DNA of 64,000 nucleotides from Aedes albopictus (GCF_035046485.1 NC_085138.1:11969329-12033328), one strand, 5' to 3'. Shown: positions 1 to 10,882, counted from the stretch's first letter. Notes: generated from the letters alone by a model not told the origin. A program made the numbers and translations.

Positions 1-283
1 TATTCCCGTCGAACGCGATTACTTTCGATTTTTCTTCCATGCTGGAGCCCACAACCTGAAAAGCGACGCAAGGAAGAACACGAGCGAACACGACCGAAGT
101 GGAAAAATACTCGCGGGGGCTTTCACAAGAGCGAACAAGAAAAACAACTTTCTCTGTTAGGAGTTCAACTGGTAGTGAATTGTATTTGTCAGAAAGAGCA
201 GTTACAGAGTTGCCAGATGGGCTGATTCATCAAGGTTTATATAAAAGGGGAATCGGTTGGTTACTACACTGTTAATAATTCGT
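1..283. other. Unassigned flank with a TATA-like box
   Basis: No gene or repeat was recognised here. A good TATA-box match, TATATAAAAGG, lies at 238-248 on the + strand. The sequence directly downstream runs into the GGAATT minisatellite, and no coding exon follows, so this may be chance in AT-rich DNA or a promoter inside an unrecognised repeat. Confidence 0.3.
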
Positions 284-935
284 CCTGAGATTCCTCAAGG
301 AATTTCTCCGGAGATTCTTCCAGAAATATCTCCGGAGATTCCTCCAGGAATTTCTCCACAGGTTCCTGCAAGTTCCAGGAATTGATCCAGAGATTCCTTC
401 AGGAATGCCTCCGGATTCCCCCAAAGATTCCTGCAGTAATTTCATTGGTGATTCCTTCGTAGATTTCTTCAGGAATTCCCCCGGAAATTCTTCCGAGGAA
501 TCCTCGGGGGAATTCGTGGAAGAATCCTCGGAAAAATTCCTTAAGGAATCCGCGGAGGAATTCTTGGAGGAATCCTAGGAGGAATTCCTGGAGGAATCTC
601 CGGAGGAATTTCTGGAGTAATCTCCGAAGAAACCTCCGGAGGAATTCTTGGAAGAATCTCCGGAGCAATTTCTGGAGGAATCTCCGGAAGGTTTTCCCCG
701 AGATATTTCCGAAAAAAAATACTGCAGGAATGTCCGGAGGAATCTTTGGAGAAATTATTAAAGAAATCTCAGGAGGAATTTCTGGAGAAACCTCCAGAGA
801 AGTAAGAATCTCCGGAGGAATTCTTGAATAGATACCTGATCTCCCTGATGCCACTCCTGGTGTAATCTTAAAATAAAATCCTGGAGAAATACCAGAAGAA
901 ACTTTAAGAGGAATCCAACAATTTACTCCTAGAGA
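284..935. repeat. GGAATTTCTCCGGAG-type minisatellite block
   Basis: Degenerate tandem array whose units alternate GGAAT/ATTCC with TCTCCGGAG or TCTGGAG. It is the first of about ten blocks of this family in the window (also near 12.3-12.9, 21.7-22.5, 24.6-24.8, 25.8-26.7, 31.6-32.0, 35.7-37.9, 51.1-51.6, 52.3-52.9 and 59.3-59.7 kb). The unit period is often a multiple of three, so long open frames rich in Phe, Leu, Glu and Arg appear on the minus strand (for example 399-854). They are a by-product of the repeat, not genes. The family is common in Aedes genomes as far as I recall. Confidence 0.85.
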
Positions 936-1135
936 AGATCATGGATGAGCTTCTGGAAGAATCCCGGAAGAAGTTACTGCAGGAAGGATTTCCCAGATAG
1001 TAATACCATTAAAACTTCCCCCAGAATCCCAGCGCAATGTCTTTCATCAGTATTTTCCTTGGAAAGCTTCACAACTGCGTTGGAATCTCACTATCTGGAT
1101 TTTCCCCAGAAGTCCACCCAAAAGTTTTAGGGGTT

Positions 1136-1640
1136 GTGTGCTAGTAGTGGACCCTGCGCCTATAGTGGACCCCCTTCAGAAAAACTCAAATATAAATGCC
1201 GAAATCAACTGTTTCCAGGCAACTTCCAACGGGGGAACATCAATTACATTGCTACACAGCAAATAACCCAGTGGCCTCAACAATCGGTTATTTTAACTAT
1301 TTAATGAATGTAAACACTCAAAAGGGTCCACTATACGCACACTCAGGGAGGGTCCACTATAGTCACCGTCGGCGTTGTGACAGCTAACATGGAAATCAAA
1401 TGGGGGGTCCACTATACTCCATTGCACGGTGACGTCATCAAGAAATCGCTCTCTTTCTCTCCTACGGAAAATTAGAAAACAACAGGACCAACACCTGTCA
1501 AATTTGACAGGTACTGGTCCTGTTGTTTTCAAACTCTCTAAAAGAGCGAAAGAGACAGAATTTCACCGTGAGGTGGTCTATAGGCGTCAAGATATTTGTA
1601 AATAATCCTATAATGGACCCCGGTAGTGTCCATTATAGGC
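1136..1640. mobile_element. Probable DNA-transposon remnant with clustered TAGTGGACCC motifs
   Basis: The motif TATAGTGGACCC, or its reverse complement GGGTCCACTATA, occurs about seven times: near 1146, 1160, 1326, 1350, 1405, 1610 and 1626. Both orientations are present. Such spaced short motifs resemble the subterminal transposase-binding repeats of hAT or P-type elements. No clean terminal inverted repeat or target duplication was found, so the limits are approximate. Confidence 0.4.
1424..1570. mobile_element. Small hairpin MITE with CACGGTGA ends
   Basis: The ends CACGGTGA (about 1426) and TCACCGTG (about 1563-1570) are inverted, and CTCTCTTTC / GAAAGAG tracts inside them also pair. The centre (1475-1530) is a hairpin with 28-base arms differing at two positions, built on GAAAACAACAGGACCA. 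It lies inside the TAGTGGACCC cluster. Arm pairing is seen directly; the MITE label is inference. Confidence 0.55.
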
Positions 1641-2256
1641 AACATCGATGCGTATTTTCAAATGCGTATTTCACTGGAATAATTTATTAATGTTGTATGT
1701 TTGACGGTCTTAACATAAAGAGGGGACGTGAAACTTGTTTAAAAAATCCACTTTTGAACAATCCACTGCCTTAACATAGCTAAAAAGCAGCAGAAGTAAA
1801 TTTCGATGGCTTAGGGGGCCCATTACTAGTACCTAAACCCTATATTGAATCAGTTTCCACACACGCGCGCGAAAAAGTACATTTCAATATCAATAACATT
1901 TCCAAGAACATTTCCTGACGAAACGAACGAAATTTCTTCAAGTCCAAATCGTAAACAACCTGGTGCCCTTTTCTTCACATCCTTCTTACAGCATCGTTTC
2001 GTTAAAATGCTGTCAGTTAAACAAATGTCAAAACTACTTACGGAAAAAGGTGATATTTTACTTGAGCGCTCTACTTGGCAACAGGAAACTTAGCTTTAGC
2101 TGGTAGGGCAGTCTGGGCACTGTTGTCCTTCTGACTTCAGCTAGATTGAGGAGGTGCGCCTCGAGCATCTGTTCACCAAAGAGGTGCGGCTCAAACAACG
2201 TCTGTTCTGGCATCCAGTGACTGAGTATGAAATGCTCCTCAACCGGAAGCTATACC
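1641..2256. other. Unassigned stretch
   Basis: No gene was recognised. About 2085-2256 looks like part of an older repeat and continues after the MITE at 2426 (the reading CTATACC|TAAGGTGGAAG is restored when the MITE is removed). An 82-codon open frame at 1845-2093 has no recognisable motif and is treated as noise. Confidence 0.4.
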
Positions 2257-2259
2257 TAA

Positions 2260-2422
2260 GGGAGCGTCCATAAATTACGTCACGCTTCAAGGGGAGAGGG
2301 GGGGTTCAGTAAAGTGTGACGACCCATACAAAAATCTCAGAGGTTCCATACAAAATATGTGACATAGGGGGGGGGGGATTGAAAACTACTATTTTTGCGT
2401 GACGTAATTTATGGACGTTCCC
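2260..2422. mobile_element. Palindromic MITE with TAA target duplication and G-runs
   Basis: Terminal inverted repeats GGGAGCGTCCATAAATTACG and its mirror ending GGACGTTCCC span the ends, flanked on both sides by TAA (2257-2259 and 2423-2425). The arms each carry a G-rich run (GGGGAGAGGGGGGG and a run of about ten G). A 3-bp TAA duplication fits Tourist / PIF-Harbinger-like MITEs. Related architecture recurs at 49520, 55446 and 56101. Confidence 0.85.
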
Positions 2423-2439
2423 TAAGGTGGAAGCCCCAC

Positions 2440-3567
2440 CACGTAATGGGACGTCATAGTCACGGAGAAATGCAGAGTTTTGTGGCAACAATAACGTAGT
2501 GATTGGGGGATCGCTCTTTGCTCATCGACCAGTGCACAAAGTGACATAGGTTTTCCGTGATGGCGTCACGGATAATCAAATCGACCACATCTGCATCAGC
2601 CGAAAATGGAGACGGATGTGCGGAACAAACGTAGCGCCGACATTGCGTCCGACCATCATCTCCTAATCGGCGAGATCCGACTGCGCATTGCTAGGATCCA
2701 TCGACAGGAGAAAATAGGGTGCCGGTTCAACATACGCCGACTGGAAGACACTGCGGTGAAAAGGTCCTTCGTTGAGGAGCTAGAGAACCGTACTGCGGAT
2801 ATTCCACCAGGTGGAAACGTAGAAGATCAATGGAACGCCATCAAGAACGCCTTCATCGCCACCGGCGAGAACACCTCGAGAATGACTGATGACACATGGA
2901 GAAAGATAGAGGAGCGAAGGAACGTCAAAGCCGCGTTAGAGCGAGCGAAAACACGAGGAGCCAAAGCCGTAGCCCGTCAGTGCTATTCGGCTCTCGAGAA
3001 GGAAGTGAAGCGCTTGTGTATATGTAGTGAGCGACAAAAAGAGCATGGGAGGACTTCCTAGCCGACGAAGGCGAGAAAACCACAAATACCGTCGACATCC
3101 GTCTCCTCTTCCTCTATGATTGCACTTTTTTGGTCACACGCGATGCAACCTTGCGCTTAAGCGTAAGAATGTATAATCAAACTTGCGTCTTGTTTGAAGA
3201 AGAGAAAATAGATGAAAAGAAATCGATCATGCTATTTTCATCTTTAATTCAAATCAATCTAGAAATATTAGATTTTCGCCCAAATTTGTACCATAACGCC
3301 ATAACGTAACTTCTTTTCTCAGCCTATTTATAACAGGTGCAGCTATTGCTAAAACTTTTAACTCAGCGTGCATACGCGAGCGACATCTCTGTGCGGACAG
3401 AGAAACTGTGTTTTGCATCACCCCTCGATTGAAATAGCCGGAACAAAATGGAAAGGGAACATTTTTGAATCGACAGGTTTAACACGGTAAACCAAAGTAA
3501 CACAAAATTGGGATCAATGTTTGAACTTATGATTAAAATGTAATTTTTATTTTTAATTTCTTATTAC
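2440..3567 (+). mobile_element. Internally deleted LINE-derived element, copy A
   Basis: A decayed fragment of a non-LTR retrotransposon. The 5' part (2440-3090) covers the end of the APE endonuclease domain and the linker toward reverse transcriptase. It then jumps, with no reverse transcriptase domain, to a 3' non-coding region ending TTCTTATTAC at 3567. Copy B (15516-19017) begins at the equivalent base, makes the same jump near CTCTTCCTCTATGATTG, and ends at the same base. The shared deletion suggests a non-autonomous subfamily or an ancient duplication. Copy A lacks the insertions that split copy B and is therefore the empty-site reference. Confidence 0.7.
2512..3061 (+). pseudogene. LINE endonuclease C-terminus and linker (broken)
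   Basis: Translation shows the conserved NQIDHICI segment followed by a SDHHL catalytic Asp-His motif and a basic, helical linker (ALERAKTRGAKAVARQ, then YSALEKEVKR). This order is that of the APE-type endonuclease of RTE/CR1-like LINEs; I cannot fix the clade. The frame is broken: an in-frame TAG replaces the Trp codon seen in copy B (TGACATAGG against TGACTTGGG). A short deletion near 2612 loses residues before the DVRNKR segment, and reverse transcriptase is missing. The readable 151-codon stretch at 2606-3061 is only a remnant. Confidence 0.75.
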
Positions 3568-4466
3568 TATGCGTTGCGCGAAAATTTATGAGCGCAAACG
3601 CGCGTGTACCTCCGCCTGTATTGTAAATCGTTTTGGTGTTTTCGGCGTAGTATTCCTTGGCACATTCGCGCACTTATTTTAGAAGACACCAGAATGATTA
3701 AACGTACGGGTGGAGGTCTATTATAAGGCTCAAGGTATTTATATAATGGAAGGTTAAGCAGGTCGTTTAGTTTGTGAGGAAAAGCAGAGGAAGCCAAATT
3801 TCAAAGGAATTTGCTGAGGGGGGGTGTTTGTTTTCAGAATTTCTCACGGTGAAAAAATAATGGCCGCTCAGCCAGTTTTGACATCTAAGACTACCTTAGA
3901 ATATGTAAATACCTTGATAAGGCTATCTGACGTTTGATCACCTTTCTCTGTTTCGCTCCCGAGGAGGATAGGTTTGTTTTCATACGGAAACGTTTCCCTA
4001 TGAAAATATTAAACAAAAAATTGCTATCCTCTGTGACTGCTTGAGAAAGAAGGGTGATGAACGCTAGATTGCCTTATATATTGCGCTTAGCAAGAAAAAT
4101 TTTAGTTTCACAGTTTTACCTATCTGTCAGTCAGTTGTGCGCAAGGGTGAATCTCACATCATGGGCATATTTGCATTATTTAAAACATACCCAACCGGTA
4201 TCGACCGCGTGCGATCAGTACAAGACTGCTTGCAACAAATAATGACACAACCAATCGAATCAGCAACAATTCCAGAAAATATAGTTTTATTTCCGTTTCA
4301 TTAAATCAATCTCGAAAGGGACCATAATGAGTTAACTTACCTTTCCACGCAAGTTATCAACAACAACGATCAGCCAGTGGGCAAGCGTCGGTGTTTGTTT
4401 TGGTCGCAGACAATGGAAACGTGCTGCGTGTAGCTTTGGCGCGCAACGACGTCGTCTGCTTTCTTG
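3568..4466. other. Unassigned stretch
   Basis: Moderately AT-rich sequence with no recognised repeat ends, domain or splice-flanked exon. Open frames are short (under 80 codons) and unremarkable. Confidence 0.4.
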
Positions 4467-4660
4467 CTATGGAAAATTTTCTGGACTCCCTGGGCATAGT
4501 GTATCATTGTACTTGCCTCACAATATACATATGCAATGGCAGGCAAAGAAAGCCCTTCAATTAATAACTGTGGGAGTGCTCAAAGAACACTAAGTTGACG
4601 CGAGGCAGGCCAAGTCGCATTGGGGACGTAGAGTCACAATGAAGGTAAAGAAGATGACGG
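4467..4660 (+). mobile_element. 5'-truncated Feilai-like SINE
   Basis: The segment carries the 3' body typical of Aedes Feilai-like SINEs: CCCTGGGCATAGTGTATCAT, then a GGCAGGCAAAGAAAGCCCTT stretch, then GTGCTCAAAGAACACTAAG, then GGGGACGTAGAGTCAC and a degenerate (AAG)-rich tail. The tRNA-related head is absent. It meets another SINE in the opposite orientation tail to tail near 4660. Family assignment is from memory. Confidence 0.6.
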
Positions 4661-4800
4661 GAATTAGCGCATATGACGAAGTAGATTCCTACTCTATATA
4701 GAAAGATACAAAGTAGTACGAAAGGGACGGAACAGAGATTGAACCCAAGGACCTTCTACATAAGAATCAGAAGCGGTAGCCACTAGACCACCAAGCCCGT
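4661..4800 (-). mobile_element. tRNA-derived SINE head and body
   Basis: On the minus strand from 4800 there is a tRNA-like head with an A-box-like TGGTCTAGTGGCTACCGC and a B-box GGTTCAATCTC, spaced as in a tRNA gene. It is followed by a non-tRNA body (TTCCGTCCCTTTCGTACTAC and onward). It lacks an acceptor stem that would fold as a functional tRNA, so it is called a SINE. Confidence 0.6.
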
Positions 4801-6576
4801 CAAGAACCTCATCAAGTTGTGTGGCAAACTGTTTAAGAAGTTTACGTTATTTGATTATCCCTCTGATTTTCAACTACATTTCCACAACCGCTCGGTTGAA
4901 ATCAAGGGATATTGCAGCAGACGAAGATGTAGGGGAATGTAAACAAATAATCGTGCAAATGTTATGCGTTTGCGACAGAACGATTATTATTTTTTACTTA
5001 GCACTAATATGATAACCTGCTTCCTTCAGAACTCATTTTCTTTACTTCTACACTGTAATCGAAACCATAGTTTCCGAGAAAAACGTTAAAATTCAAAGGG
5101 GAACAATCCCAGTAATCATTACGCGAGCAAATGGTAGGAAAAGAACCCGAAATGGATATTATCTGCTCGGGCTCATAAATACCCATGTTTATGCTGGGAG
5201 TTGATTTTGTCGCTCGCTGAGCTCGAGTGGATACAGAGTCTTTATTCTTCACAGTCTTGGTTGGATCCACTGCTCCCCACCAGCTCCTCATTGGGACGTG
5301 GGAATTGGAACAGCAGCAGCTTGGGCCCGAGACAAGGTGGATTATGATACGCCTCATTATTTTTAATGAATATTACGCTCGGAGATTTTGTTTTTGCGGC
5401 GGCTCCCCAGCTGGTGCGGAAGGGGGCACCAACACCACTAGGCACTACGAGCGAGAATGGTAGAAAAAATGGTCTGTGATTGAATTCTGGGATCTCCTCT
5501 GTCTATCTGTCTGCCTCGCTCGGTGAGGACGACGAGCGAAGGGACCATGCTTAGGGCAATCAACAACAGCGAGCTGGAGCGGAGATGAGGAACAAGTGGG
5601 GTCGAGGCATAACAGATGGGGATGGTGTCGGAGATGAATGATGATAATCGCATATAATGATAACATGGAAGAAAGATGAACAATTGCATGGGGGAGGTCT
5701 GGGAAAGCATGAATCGTAACAGGGGCTCGACGAGACGGGATCATTCCGGATGTTGCGTGAGGACAAAAATAGGATAACAGGATGGAGAGCAATCCGATTC
5801 CGGCTCGTATTAAATGCCGGGACGAGGAAGGAAGGACAACGATTGTGACGAGGGACGGGAAACGAGCTCTTAATAGAAAAGAGAAAAGTTGGTCTCCATT
5901 TCAAACATTTGCATTTGTGTAGTGGCAGTCGTTGTCGTCTGGTTTACCTTTGGCGTTGTTCGGGTCGTCGGGTCGAGGACCTAACGGTAGGTGAATCATT
6001 AGAACACTTTTCTAATTAAATCCGAGTTGTACACTTTCAATTGAAATTGCACAGCGAAGGGTAAGGTGCAGAACGAGATATCAGATATTACAGGGAAAAG
6101 TTTTTACAAGTGAAGGTACTTTAATTAAAGTACTAATGATTCTTTTTTTAAAGGTTCAATATGTATATCCAGGAATGTTTTATCATCTACAACTGATGAT
6201 CAACTCTTCCACAATCAATAATAACAAATGCAGTTTATAAACAACAAATTAAAATAAAGAAATAATCATTACTTTAAGAAAAAAGTCACTATCGCATCAC
6301 TATAAGACACACGCTGTTTGCTGGTGTTGATTTTTGAGACAATTCAATCCCGATGATATCAATATCTTCCGGAAAGCCTAGAAGCATGTGTGACGGTCTC
6401 GAGATGCTAGCGCTTCTTTGAACGCCATTGATCAGTTACTTTAGTTTGAGTAATCAATAACCTAAGCAGTTGCAAAGTTCAGTGGTTCCCAACCTATCGG
6501 CCAAGCGAATTTCTCAAGAACCGAAAGTGCTAGGAAGATGTGCAATTGTTTTTCAAATTGATTATCTCAAACGAGC
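4801..6576. other. Unassigned stretch, GC-richer centre
   Basis: About 5200-5960 is richer in G and C than its surroundings and gives several overlapping open frames of 78-117 codons on both strands. None shows a recognisable domain, and low-complexity Ser/His/Pro content suggests chance. A weak donor-like CTAACG|GTAGGT sits near 5986. No transposon ends were found. Confidence 0.35.
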
Positions 6577-6839
6577 ATATCAGGCCAAACATTTCAATAG
6601 GTCCTATCTGAATTTGAGAGGCTCTCTTTGTTCACTTTCTCATTCAATTATTGCAATGTAATGGTACACCTTTCAATTATTTTTGCAGTACAAATCGATC
6701 GACGATTGTTTTGACCATCGTTCAATGCAAGGAGACAATCATAATATAAATAAACAACTGAGATATTAATGAAAGAGAGGGAAACCAAAGAGAGCCTCTC
6801 TTCTGCAGATAGGACCTTTAGACATGTTTGGCCTGATAT
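6577..6839 (+). mobile_element. 263-bp MITE, copy 1
   Basis: Inverted ends ATATCAGGCC...GGCCTGATAT with pairing arms that include CAATAGGTCCTATCTG and CAGATAGGACCTTTAGA. A second copy of exactly the same length lies at 20192-20454 in the opposite orientation, again just upstream of the duplicated first exon. Confidence 0.75.
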
Positions 6840-7019
6840 ACAGTAAGGACCCGATTTTGTCAGCCCCATTTTGCGACAAACTTTTTGCTCTCGTTATCTT
6901 ACGGTAAAACTTTATTAAATTCATCCATGTTTATCATCAAACTACAGCTTAAGGGCAGAACATAGAGGGATAAAAAGTTTAAAAAGTTGAGGAGAGCAAA
7001 AAAATACCATTTTCGCGAA

Positions 7020-7602
7020 AGCATGTGTAAATCACACTCAATCCGTGGTGCTTTGTTTTACCGTGTTTTGTGTGCTTCGTTCCATTTCCATCGCGTCCCC
7101 AACGTCAGTTTCAGGTTTCAGTTTGAGTGCGTGCATGTGTGTGTGTGTGCGTGCGCCTCCTCTCTCGCGCGCTCTGTTTTCTCTCTCGCGTGTTTGAATC
7201 GCGCCGATGAAAGGAAAACATAAACATAAAAATAACGCTTTTTTCGCCGTGGTCCGTGGTCGTCATCTTTTGTCGGTTCGTGGTCGGTCATTCGGTTTTG
7301 TCGCGAAATTGCACATTATTCGTTTAGTATTTTTGTTTCTAAAGAACGCGTTTATTTTAATTGGTGTGCCGCCAGTGCATCTCGGGGTGATTTTGTGATA
7401 ACTGGTCTGTGGCGCGGCGGTTGTCGCAGAGGTTTCAAGTGAATCGGTGCCAAGTTTAACATCGACCATCGCAGTGAGATCGCCGCGGTCCGGTACATAT
7501 TGTGTGTGATCGATCGCCATAAGTGTCGTTCAAAGGAGTTCATTGATTGAAGTGATTTTATTTTTGTGATTAGTTGAATAAAAAACATACATTATAAAAA
7601 AT
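7020..7602 (+). promoter_or_regulatory. 5' leader / promoter region of first exon, copy A
   Basis: This segment precedes the start codon and is repeated at 20479-21062 with indels. It contains CAGTTT initiator-like sites (AACGTCAGTTTCAG near 7098), a GT-rich simple repeat (about 7135-7155), CTCTCTCGCGCG tracts and the conserved string CTTTTTTCGCCGTGGTCCGT. Several upstream ATGs occur (for example 7207, opening a 63-codon frame), so either the leader is subject to upstream ORFs or the true start of transcription lies downstream of them. No TATA box was identified. Confidence 0.55.
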
Positions 7603-7700
7603 ATGAGTGCATCCAATGTGGAAGAAGGTAACAACCAGACCTGGGACGAAACTAACCTGAGTCAGGTGCGCGAATGTTTGGCCACCTTCCGGGAGAGCAT
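7603..7700 (+). CDS. First coding exon of an unrecognised gene, copy A
   Basis: ATG at 7603 opens a frame encoding MSASNVEEGN, then QTWDETNLSQ, then VRECLATFRES. It is interrupted after two bases of the next codon by a strong 5' splice donor, CAT|GTAAGT, at 7701. The 98-nt exon is therefore phase 2. The peptide is acidic and hydrophilic, with no signal peptide or membrane segment; I do not recognise the family. The same 98 nt recur without change at 21063-21160, while flanking leader and intron differ by point changes and indels. That supports real coding sequence under constraint or a recent or allelic copy. No downstream exon was found in the window. The intron carries the LTR element at 7787. 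Confidence 0.7.
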
Positions 7701-7786
7701 GTAAGTACTGCATATGGTTTTTTACAAAGTGGTTCAAATTGAAATAACCGTGGCATATATTCTAACGAAGTACAACCTGAGGGCCC

Positions 7787-8153
7787 TGTAGTGAATGGGG
7801 TGTTCTGCCAAATATCCGATTGAAATTTAATGAGCGTGTTTTAAGACGTTTGAAAATACGCAGTACTAGAAGAGGAACAGAATGATGATGATTGTATTCT
7901 GTTTGCGTGCGCACGCAGACAGACGCACGCGTTCGCTGATGAATGGTATGATAGACGGAATGAATGCGAAAGAATGAAAATGGTATGTGCCAGAGAGAGA
8001 TAACCGATGATTGTCGTTTGAAGAGTCGGGTTCTTGTGTTGAGAATGGGAAAAAGGAGTCATTCTAGAAAGTATCTTTGCGGCGAACGGACGATTGTGAG
8101 TTTTGCGCTCGGATGTTAGTTGCGGTAGGTGTATTCCGGTTTCGTTTACCACA
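7787..8153 (+). repeat. 5' LTR (367 bp)
   Basis: Starts TG, ends CA. It matches the 3' LTR at every position compared. It contains the alternating CGTGCGCACGCA stretch and a run of AGAGAGATAAC. No clear TATA box or AATAAA signal was identified. Confidence 0.92.
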
Positions 8154-8169
8154 TGGCGGAGTCGGTAGG
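8154..8169 (+). promoter_or_regulatory. Putative tRNA primer-binding site
   Basis: TGGCGGAGTCGGTAGG abuts the 5' LTR with no spacer. TGG pairs with the CCA 3' end of a tRNA, as is usual for LTR elements. The matching tRNA cannot be named without a search. Confidence 0.65.
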
Positions 8170-8235
8170 TATTTTCATCGTTTGTAGCGAGGTTTTTAGC
8201 AAGAAAACGTGTATCGGACAGTTTGATTGAAATTT

Positions 8236-8499
8236 TCGTAATTCTCATGCGTGAGGACATGAGTGGAACAGCTTTGAGATGTCCGTAATTCCCATGCAGG
8301 TTGTCATGGGTGGGAAAGAAGAAAATGTCCGTAATTCCCATGCGAGTGGATATGGGTGGGAAAGAGAAGAAAACTATTTTTTCGTAATTCCTATGCGAAT
8401 GACCATGGGTGGAAGGAAAATCGTAATTCTCATGCGTGAGGGACATGAGTGGAACAATTGTGAGCTGGCCGTAATTCCTATGCGAAGACATGGGTGGGA
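8236..8499 (+). repeat. Array of six covarying hairpins
   Basis: Six units start CGTAATTC at about 8237, 8284, 8330, 8383, 8422 and 8470. Each has the form CGTAATTCYYATGC, then 4-8 variable bases, then a matching YATGRGTGG. Units 1 and 5 pair CTCATG with CATGAG. Unit 2 pairs CCCATG with CATGGG. Units 4 and 6 pair CCTATG with CATGGG through a G:U pair. The changes keep the stem while loops and linkers vary, which is the signature of selected secondary structure. Position just after the primer site suggests an RNA packaging or dimerisation role, by analogy only. Confidence 0.8.
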
Positions 8500-8509
8500 T
8501 GATTTGCAT

Positions 8510-10860
8510 TGAGCTTAGATTGGATTTAGGAGTAATAATTAAAATTAATTGGGTTTGCATTGAATTTAGACTGGAATTGGTTTGGAATTGGGTTGGATTC
8601 TAAACAGTTATGGATCGGATGTGGATTATATTTAGATTGAAATGACTGCTACTGATTTGGAGTGGATTTGATTGGATTTGTATTGGAGTTATGTGTTGGA
8701 GAGCAGATTGGTTTTGTATTACAGAGGAGACTTGATTTAGATCGTTTTTTTGTAAACTTGGAATGGATATGGACTATATTTGGATCAATATTGAATTTAT
8801 TTGTATGTGGAGTTAAATTGAATTGGTTATGGATTAAATCGTGGCCCAATTTTAAATGGCTGAGGTATGTATTGGACTTGGCCTATATTTGGAATTAATT
8901 GAGATGGATTGGGACTTAATTTGGAATATACATGGATCAGATATGGATTATGTGTATATCAAATATTGACTGAATTGGATGGGGATTGCATTAGGATTGA
9001 AGTGTGATCTGATGTGAATTGGATTGGAGTTAGACTAGATTTAGATCAGATATTGATGAATTTGGAATGGACATTAATCGGATATGAATTATATTCGGAT
9101 TAAAGTGGATGTGCAATGGGTTTTGTTTCGGAAAGGATTAGATTTGGATTTCGATTGGTTTAAATTTCTATCGGAGATTGGTTTGGATCGTATTTTGCTA
9201 GATTTTGATTGGATTTGAAATGGATATGGATTATATTTTGGTCAAACCTGGATTGATTTGAATGTGGAGCGTGTTTGGAGTGGATTTCATTCGGTTTCAG
9301 AATAGATATTGATTGATTATAAACTATAATTGAATCTGATTTCAATCGATTTGTGCATGTATTGGAGTTAGAGTGGAATTGGATCGAATTTTAATTAATT
9401 TGATATTTGGATCAATCTAGGATTAATTTGTATGTGAAGATAAATTTTATTGATTATGGATTAAATCGTGACCCATATTTGAATGGCTTGGATTTGTATT
9501 GGACTTGGACTATATTTGAAATGGATTGAGATTGATTTGGATGGAGTTTGGAATGGAAATGGTTCGGATATGGATTATGTGTATAACTTTAATTGGATGT
9601 GGAACAGACTTGAAATGGATTTGATTAAGATTTGAAATAGTTTTGAATTGGATTTGAATTGCATTAGGGTTTGGTTTGGATTAAGAAAATATTTTGATTG
9701 AATTGGGATCCGAGTTCGATTGGATTGGAGTTAGACTGATTTGGATAAGATATTGATGGATTTGAAATGAACATGAATCGGATATGGATTATATTCGGAT
9801 TAAATTGGATGAGAAATGGATTTGGATTTTGATAGGAAATAGACTGGGTTTGGACTGCATTTTGCTAGATTTTGATAGGTTAAAAATGGATATATAAATA
9901 TTATATTTGGGCCAAACTTAGATTGAATTGAATGTTGAGCAAATTTGGAATGGATTTGATTTGGTTTTAGGATGGATTTGGGTTGGTTATAGATTATATT
10001 TGAATCTGATTTCAATTGATTTGAACTTGTATTGGACTTAGAGTGGAATTGGATCGAATTTTGATTTATTTGATGTTTGGATCAATTTCTGTTGTGAAGT
10101 TAATTTGAATTTATCATGGTTTAAATCATGACTTATTTTCGAATGGATTCGATTTGTATTAGACTTAGGCTATACTTGATTTGGTTTAAAGTATAAATGA
10201 ATTGGATTTGGATTGCATTACGAGTGGATTTGATTTGGATCTGTTATTGATTAAATTTCAGGATTGGCATTAGATCTAAACTGGACTTGGTTGAAATTTT
10301 GATGGATTTGCAAAATATATACATATCAGGCGTTCGATTCGAATAGGTCGTATGTTTGCTGAGATTCCTATGTAGATTCGACCTATTCGAATCAAACGCC
10401 ATATATATATTGGATATGGATTATATTTGGATTAAACTTGGATTAATTTGGATGTGAAATGAATTTTGATTGGTTTTGGATTAGATGTGGATTCAATTTT
10501 GATTGGAGTTAGATTGGGTTTGGATCGTATGTTGCAAGATTTGGATAGGATTTGGATTACATCTGGATCAAACTTGGATGGAATTGGATATATGGAACGG
10601 ATTTGGAGTGGATTTGAGTTTGATTAGGAACAGATATGGATTGGAATAAATTTTGTTGAATTTGGATTAGATTGGTCTTGTTTTGAAATTGAATAAGATA
10701 TAGATTGGATTTGGATATGGAATTCAATGGTAAAAATCAATAAATTTTGTATTGAGTTCACTTTGATTAAACTGGATATGATGATTTGCATGTTTTCGCA
10801 CAAAATTTTAGCTAAGAGCTAACCTAAAATTTTAGATCAAGTAATTTACGATCAGTACAC
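8510..10860 (+). repeat. C-poor tandem spacer of the LTR element
   Basis: Sequence built from variants of TTGGATTTGGATTGG, with few C residues on the + strand. Larger units are visible: the landmark TGGATTAAATCGTG and its variants occur near 8829, 9457 and 10119. That gives about three decayed units of 630-660 bp. There is no plausible reading frame. A 72-bp hairpin insertion interrupts it at 10329-10400. Confidence 0.75.
10329..10400. mobile_element. 72-bp hairpin insertion
   Basis: GGCGTTCGATTCGAATAGGT at the left pairs with ACCTATTCGAATCAAACGCC at the right around a 28-base loop. It sits between ATATATAC and ATATATAT, so it probably inserted in a TA-rich site within the spacer. Confidence 0.6.
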
Positions 10861-10882
10861 AAAGAGTAGAGAAGAGGAAGGA
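10861..10882 (+). promoter_or_regulatory. Polypurine tract
   Basis: AAAGAGTAGAGAAGAGGAAG plus GA is almost pure purine and ends at the first base of the 3' LTR, as expected for the plus-strand primer of an LTR element. Confidence 0.8.

Noticed and set aside
399..854. 151-codon minus-strand frame, Phe/Leu/Arg-rich
   Set aside because: Translation of the GGAATT minisatellite; composition follows the repeat unit.
7841..8560. 239-codon minus-strand frame
   Set aside because: Lies antisense in the LTR and hairpin array; repeats at 10937-11248 only because the LTRs are identical.
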